Shown here in pieces: positions 5,609-7,482 of a stretch of DNA of 7,482 nucleotides. Within the stretch, counting starts at the first letter, position 1. Each line of letters starts with the position of its first letter. The notes under the pieces were generated by a model. That model worked only from the letters and a program-made list of their open reading frames with translations. It was not told where the DNA came from and made no database searches. Made by a program: the position numbers and the translations under genes. The DNA is from an uncultured Prevotella sp. (GTDB lineage Bacteria; Bacteroidota; Bacteroidia; Bacteroidales; Bacteroidaceae), in the NCBI GenBank assembly GCA_946055365.1, contig CAMGFM010000062.1, forward strand, positions 1 to 7,482, written 5' to 3'.

Positions 5609-7482
5609 TTATGCGTCGATGTTGGCATAGGTGGCGTGTTCCTCGATGAACTGTCGTCTCGGCTCCACGTCGTCGCCCATCAGCATGGAGAATATCTCGT
5701 CTGCCTCGGCGGCATTCTCTATCGTCACCTGCTTGAGCAGTCGTGTCTTGGGGTCCATGGTGGTCTCCCACAGCTGCTCGGGGTTCATCTCGCCGAGACC
5801 TTTATAGCGTTGGGTGTGTATGTACTTGCTGTTTTCCTCGCCGTTGGCATACTTGTCAAAGAAAGCCTGCCTCTGCTGCTCGGTGTAGCAATACTCCTTG
5901 ACGTTGTTCTTGTAGGTGCAGAGATAGAGCGGCGGGTTTGCTATGTAGAGATGTCCCTCCTGTATCACCTTGGGCATGAAACGGTAAAAGAGAGTCATGA
6001 TGAGCGTGTCGATGTGAGAGCCGTCCACGTCGGCATCGGTCATGATTATGATCTTGTCATAGCGCAGTTTGTCGATGTTTGCCTCCTTGTCGGCCTCGCC
6101 GTCCACGCCAAAGCGCACGCCGATGCTCTGTATGATGTTCATCACCGACTCGCTCTCAAAGACCTTGTGCCACATCACCTTCTCCACGTTGAGTATCTTG
6201 CCTCTCAGCGGCAGTATCGCCTGGGTGTATCTGTCGCGTCCCTGCTTGGCGGAGCCGCCTGCGGAGTCGCCCTCCACGAGGAATATCTCGCATGACTTGG
6301 GGTCTCGGTTGGAGCAGTCGGCGAGTTTGCCTGGCAGTCCGCCGCCTGTCATGGGGTTTTTCCTCTGCACGCTTTCCCTCGCCTTGCGTGCGGCGATGCG
6401 TGCGGTGGCCGCGAGTATCACCTTCTCGCATATCATCTTTGCTTCCTTGGGGTTTTCCTCGAGATAGATGGCGAGAGCCTCGCCCACGGCCTGCTGCACC
6501 GCTCCCGTCACTTCGCTGTTGCCGAGCTTGGTCTTGGTCTGTCCCTCAAATTGTGGCTCTGGCACCTTTATGGAGATGACCGCCGTGAGTCCCTCCCTGA
6601 AGTCTTCGCCCGCAATCTCTATCTTTGCCTTCTCTATCTGCTTGCTTATGGCAGGCTCAGAGTCGGCATAGGCCTTGAGGGTGCGCGTGAGAGCCATGCG
6701 GAAACCCGTGAGATGCGTGCCGCCCTCGATGGTATTGATGTTGTTGACATAGGAGTGGATGTTCTCCGAGTAGTCGGTGTTGTACATCACTGCCACCTCT
6801 ATGGGTATGCCCTGCTTCTCTGTCTTGAGATAAATGACGTCGTCGAAGAGGTGTGTGCGGTGTCTGTCCACATAACGCACAAACTCCTTGAGTCCGTCCT
6901 TGGCATGAAACACCTCCTCGCGTGTCTTGCCCTCCTCGTCGGGGCGCATGTCGCGCAGGGTTATCTTGATGCCGGCGTTGAGAAACGCCAGCTCGCGCAT
7001 GCGGCGTGCCACGATGTCCCACTGATAGTGTGTGGTGGTGAACACCGTGGGGTCGGGCCAGAACTGCTGGCGTGTGCCTCGCAGTGTCGTCTCGCCCACC
7101 ACCTTTACGGCATAGAGCGGCTTGCCCTTCTCATATTCCTGCTGATAGATCTTGCCGTCGCGGAACACCTGTGACTTCATGCGCATGGAGAGAGCGTTTA
7201 CGCAGCTCACGCCCACGCCGTGGAGGCCTCCGCTCACCTTGTAGGAGCCTTTGTCAAACTTGCCGCCGGCGTGCAGCACGGTCATCACCACTTCGAGGGC
7301 CGACTTGTTGAGCTTCTTGTGCATGTCTACTGGTATGCCGCGTCCGTTGTCCTGCACTGTGATGGACTCGTCCTCGTTGATTGTCACCTCTATCTCCGTG
7401 CAGTAGCCTGCCATGGCCTCGTCTATGGAGTTGTCGACGGTCTCGTTGACAAGATGGTGCAGACCCTTCTCGCTGATGTCTC
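5609..7482 (-). CDS. gyrB: DNA gyrase subunit B (5' end outside window)
   Basis: GyrB is the ATPase and Toprim subunit of gyrase, which introduces negative supercoils with GyrA. The frame is open to the right edge and gives 623 residues, starting inside the conserved DISEKGLHHLV. Only about 40 N-terminal residues should be missing, so the Met at 7414 is internal. Numbering from the first whole codon, the catalytic Glu is E13 and the Mg-binding Asn is N17 (NETVDNSIDE). DNGRGIP is at 44-50, GGLHGVGVS at 84-92, and the QTK loop at 314-316. The Toprim residues are E403 (EGDSAGG) and D482/D484 (DADVDGSH). The C-terminal QRYKGLGEMNPEQLWETTMD and MGDDVEPRR identify GyrB rather than ParE. The length fits short GyrB forms without the large E. 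coli insertion. The promoter lies outside the window; a strong terminator follows. Confidence 0.98.
   Translation of the reverse strand, partial: DISEKGLHHLVNETVDNSIDEAMAGYCTEIEVTINEDESITVQDNGRGIPVDMHKKLNKSALEVVMTVLHAGGKFDKGSYKVSGGLHGVGVSCVNALSMRMKSQVFRDGKIYQQEYEKGKPLYAVKVVGETTLRGTRQQFWPDPTVFTTTHYQWDIVARRMRELAFLNAGIKITLRDMRPDEEGKTREEVFHAKDGLKEFVRYVDRHRTHLFDDVIYLKTEKQGIPIEVAVMYNTDYSENIHSYVNNINTIEGGTHLTGFRMALTRTLKAYADSEPAISKQIEKAKIEIAGEDFREGLTAVISIKVPEPQFEGQTKTKLGNSEVTGAVQQAVGEALAIYLEENPKEAKMICEKVILAATARIAARKARESVQRKNPMTGGGLPGKLADCSNRDPKSCEIFLVEGDSAGGSAKQGRDRYTQAILPLRGKILNVEKVMWHKVFESESVMNIIQSIGVRFGVDGEADKEANIDKLRYDKIIIMTDADVDGSHIDTLIMTLFYRFMPKVIQEGHLYIANPPLYLCTYKNNVKEYCYTEQQRQAFFDKYANGEENSKYIHTQRYKGLGEMNPEQLWETTMDPKTRLLKQVTIENAAEADEIFSMLMGDDVEPRRQFIEEHATYANIDA

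Noticed and set aside
6200..6310. Quinolone resistance change in the GyrB QRDR-like segment (GRDRYTQAILPLRGK)
   Set aside because: Residues next to the key Asp differ from E. coli, but this can be normal for the lineage. Resistance cannot be inferred without a susceptible relative for comparison.
5495..7174. Long plus-strand open frames opposite gyrB (and others opposite topA)
   Set aside because: They lie on the complement of strongly conserved gyrB and topA codons and have no recognisable protein similarity; they are products of GC-rich codon use on the real strand.
1..7482. tRNA, rRNA, riboswitch, insertion sequence or prophage genes
   Set aside because: No cloverleaf, conserved rRNA segment, transposase or integrase motif, or terminal inverted repeats were recognised on either strand.

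Overview
The window looks like chromosomal core DNA from a member of the Bacteroidales, probably Prevotella-like (Prevotellaceae or a close relative). The evidence is the protein sequences (a Bacteroidota-type biosynthetic arginine decarboxylase, GyrB and a zinc-finger-free TopA), the lack of clear Shine-Dalgarno sites, and a Bacteroidota-type -7 promoter box (TACTTTTG) in front of topA. Coding DNA is rather GC-rich, while the promoter regions are very AT-rich. The genus is an inference.

All five genes are on the minus strand, so transcription runs from high to low coordinates: gyrB (5' end cut by the right edge), an intrinsic terminator, a secreted orphan protein resembling the non-catalytic front half of an alpha-L-rhamnosidase, a 377-bp non-coding region, topA, aroK, and speA (3' end cut by the left edge). 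topA and aroK overlap by 4 bp (ATGA). speA follows aroK after 131 bp with no recognisable promoter or terminator, so topA-aroK-speA is probably one transcription unit.

Gyrase subunit B (adds negative supercoils) and topoisomerase I (removes them) sit close together, separated by the orphan secreted protein and the non-coding region. That non-coding region is the most unusual part of the window. It holds four near-identical copies of AGTGGCWCTTT at 21-22 bp steps (4196-4271), followed by a decayed copy and a second short repeat pair at the same 22-bp step. An AT-rich inverted repeat lies directly against the topA -7 box.

The other odd items are the orphan rhamnosidase-like protein, which stops where the catalytic barrel would begin, and a 21-bp tandem duplication that includes the aroK stop codon. 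I found no RNA genes, insertion sequences, CRISPR arrays or defence systems. I do not see a clearly new multi-gene system; the phased repeat array and the orphan secreted protein are the best candidates for something undescribed.
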